From the NCBI RefSeq assembly GCF_030406405.1, contig NZ_JAUEPL010000055.1, positions 1 to 42,036 of the forward strand: a DNA stretch of 42,036 nucleotides, in the 5' to 3' direction. Origin of the DNA: Streptomyces ficellus (lineage in GTDB: Bacteria > Actinomycetota > Actinomycetes > Streptomycetales > Streptomycetaceae). Each line of letters starts with the position of its first letter. Positions within the stretch are counted from its first letter, which is position 1. The position numbers and the translations under genes were made by a program. Of the stretch, positions 40,928 to 42,036 are shown one piece after another. Under the pieces are notes generated by a model. The model was not told where the DNA came from. It searched no databases and saw nothing but the letters and a program-made list of their open reading frames with translations.

Positions 40928-41905
40928 TTAGAAGCTGCCCCGGTAGCCGGTCAGGTCGGCCTCCGGACACGTGATCGAACCGATCAGGCAGCTGACGCTG
41001 CTGTAGCTGCGTGTGTAGACGTTGGTGACCTGTCCACCGTCGTAGATGTAGATGTGGTGGTTCGGCATCAAGCGATGCTTTCCGGAGCGAATGGTGTAAT
41101 TGCCGCTTGTGGTGAGCTGCATCGTCATGGCCCCGTCGATGGCCCCCTTGACTCCTCCGAGCCCCCTGCAGAACGGGTTGGTGGCGTGCGTGACCATCCG
41201 CACGTCGACGTAGTTACTACCCGACCCCAGCTTCTTGACCGTCATGTCCTTGGCGCTGGCGGTCTTCGTCGCGACCTTGCGGCCGTTCCGCTTGTCGTAC
41301 ACGGTGGTGGACCTCACCGACACGTTGCCCGTCACCGCCTTGGAGCTCCACGTGACGGTCGCGTGCGCCGCTGTGCGGTACCTGCTCGACTTCCAGTCGA
41401 ACGCCGTACGGTTGTCACCACCGAACGCGTAGTTCGAACCGTAGTCGCAGCCGGCCGCAGGAGCGGCGACCTTCGCCTGCGGGATGAAGGTCACCCAGGA
41501 CAGCGTGGTGGTCCGAGCGACCGCCGCGGCCGCCGCCCTCGACGCGGCCTCCTTGCGCAGACCCGTCAGCGAGGCGGAGGCCGGAACCGACGCTTTCACA
41601 CCCCACAGCCGGGCGTCCGGATGCCCCTCCTCCGGCAGAACCGGCGCCACCTGGTAGTCATAGTCGGCGCCCGGCTTCACCTGAACATCGCGGAACGCCG
41701 CCACCCCAGCCTCCAGGCTGGCTACCTGCACACCATCTCGTACCACTACATAGCGGGCGTCCGCCTTGTACGGCTTCCACGACAGGTCCACGAAAGAGGC
41801 ACCATACGCCACGGTGATCCCCTGCTGCACCATGGAACGGTCGACGACGGCCGCCGCGCCCGAGGGAGCCTGAGCCACACCGAAGCCGTGTGTCGACGCC
41901 GCCAC
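40928..41905 (-). CDS. Secreted-type hypothetical protein, 5' end displaced by an IS
   Basis: This protein is 325 residues from the GTG at 41905. An N-terminal beta domain (TVAYGASFVDLSWKPYKADA, YVVVRDGVQVASLEAGVAAF) resembles an Fn3-like fold. A longer C-terminal domain has GCDYGSNYAFGGDNRTAFDW, NPFCRGLGGVKGAIDGAMTM and SVSCLIGSITCPEADLTGY, with four cysteines typical of exported proteins. No signal peptide is present: only about 20 residues precede the mature-like part, and the sequence upstream is the end of an IS5-family element. The native signal was probably cut off by that insertion, so export is likely lost. Function is unknown. Confidence 0.6.
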   Translation of the reverse strand: MAASTHGFGVAQAPSGAAAVVDRSMVQQGITVAYGASFVDLSWKPYKADARYVVVRDGVQVASLEAGVAAFRDVQVKPGADYDYQVAPVLPEEGHPDARLWGVKASVPASASLTGLRKEAASRAAAAAVARTTTLSWVTFIPQAKVAAPAAGCDYGSNYAFGGDNRTAFDWKSSRYRTAAHATVTWSSKAVTGNVSVRSTTVYDKRNGRKVATKTASAKDMTVKKLGSGSNYVDVRMVTHATNPFCRGLGGVKGAIDGAMTMQLTTSGNYTIRSGKHRLMPNHHIYIYDGGQVTNVYTRSYSSVSCLIGSITCPEADLTGYRGSF

Positions 41906-41910
41906 GCCCT

Positions 41911-42036
41911 TAGACGTCGTTTCTTATGGCGTGATCGTTCGTTGAACCGTGTATGACGGATCTGGTTGAGCGGCTTGTGCCGGATGAGTTGTGGGTGTTG
42001 TTCCGGCGGGTGGTGCCGCCGACGGAGGTGATACGT
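41911..42036 (+). mobile_element. IS5-family element, left end only
   Basis: The element begins near 41911-41913 (from the GACGTCGTTTCTTATGGC side) and runs off the window. It directly abuts the truncated secreted-type gene. The precise end and target duplication cannot be set without the other end. Confidence 0.6.
41953..42036 (+). CDS. IS5-family transposase, N-terminal fragment (3' partial)
   Basis: The first 28 residues, MTDLVERLVPDELWVLFRRV then VPPTEVIR, match the start of a common Streptomyces IS5-type transposase (an N-terminal DUF4096-like, insertion-element domain). It continues beyond the right edge, so integrity cannot be judged. Confidence 0.75.
   Translation, partial: MTDLVERLVPDELWVLFRRVVPPTEVIR

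Noticed and set aside
1..42036. CRISPR arrays, rRNA and tRNA genes
   Set aside because: No regularly spaced short repeats and no conserved RNA gene segments were seen on either strand by eye; a covariance-model scan would be the decisive test.

Overview
The window is high-GC actinobacterial DNA, most likely Streptomyces: it has GTG/TTG starts, G/C third-codon bias, DUF6207 and replication-relaxation families, and many large secreted proteins. Five insertion-sequence traces, a broken conjugative relaxase, other plasmid or phage fragments and many frameshifted relics mark it as an accessory, recombining region, such as a chromosome arm or an integrated plasmid remnant. I found no rRNA, tRNA or CRISPR array.

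Layout. 1-5.5 kb holds a compact group of carbohydrate-binding-type proteins: an NHL propeller fused to a ricin-type trefoil, a Pro/Ala-tailed small protein, a candidate aerolysin/ETX-MTX2-like beta-pore-forming protein, a trefoil-like protein, and a ricin-type trefoil fused to a seven-repeat FG-GAP propeller. Two of these genes diverge from an intergenic region with an elaborate inverted-repeat structure. 5.5-10 kb is element debris: a frameshifted small gene, a replication-relaxation protein cut by the remains of an IS21-family element (istA fragment, intact istB), small plasmid-type genes and a terminase-like tail.

10.4-19.2 kb carries a membrane-protein pair, a 1312-residue secreted protein (lytic-transglycosylase-like, golvesin-like and SGNH esterase domains), a two-gene secreted operon, an IS5-type transposase relic and a small secreted protein. 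19.4-23.3 kb is a second element remnant: a MobF/TrwC relaxase broken by two opposite frameshifts, twin palindromes upstream of it, a small truncated gene, a PIN-domain protein and a thioredoxin reductase relic.

23.4-36.2 kb is the most striking part. A secreted 3532-residue RHS/YD polymorphic toxin (DNRLRE, three LamG-like domains, RHS core, DNA/RNA non-specific nuclease tip) is followed 13 bp later by a SUKH (SMI1/KNR4) immunity gene. Just beyond lies an IS5-family element, bounded by imperfect inverted repeats and CTAG, that appears to carry a second SUKH-like gene as a passenger.

36.3-42 kb holds an acyltransferase-3 membrane protein, an IS110 transposase relic, a DUF6207 gene, a broken lamin-tail-domain secreted protein, an intact arylamine N-acetyltransferase, and a secreted-type protein whose signal peptide appears to have been removed by an IS5-family element running off the right edge.
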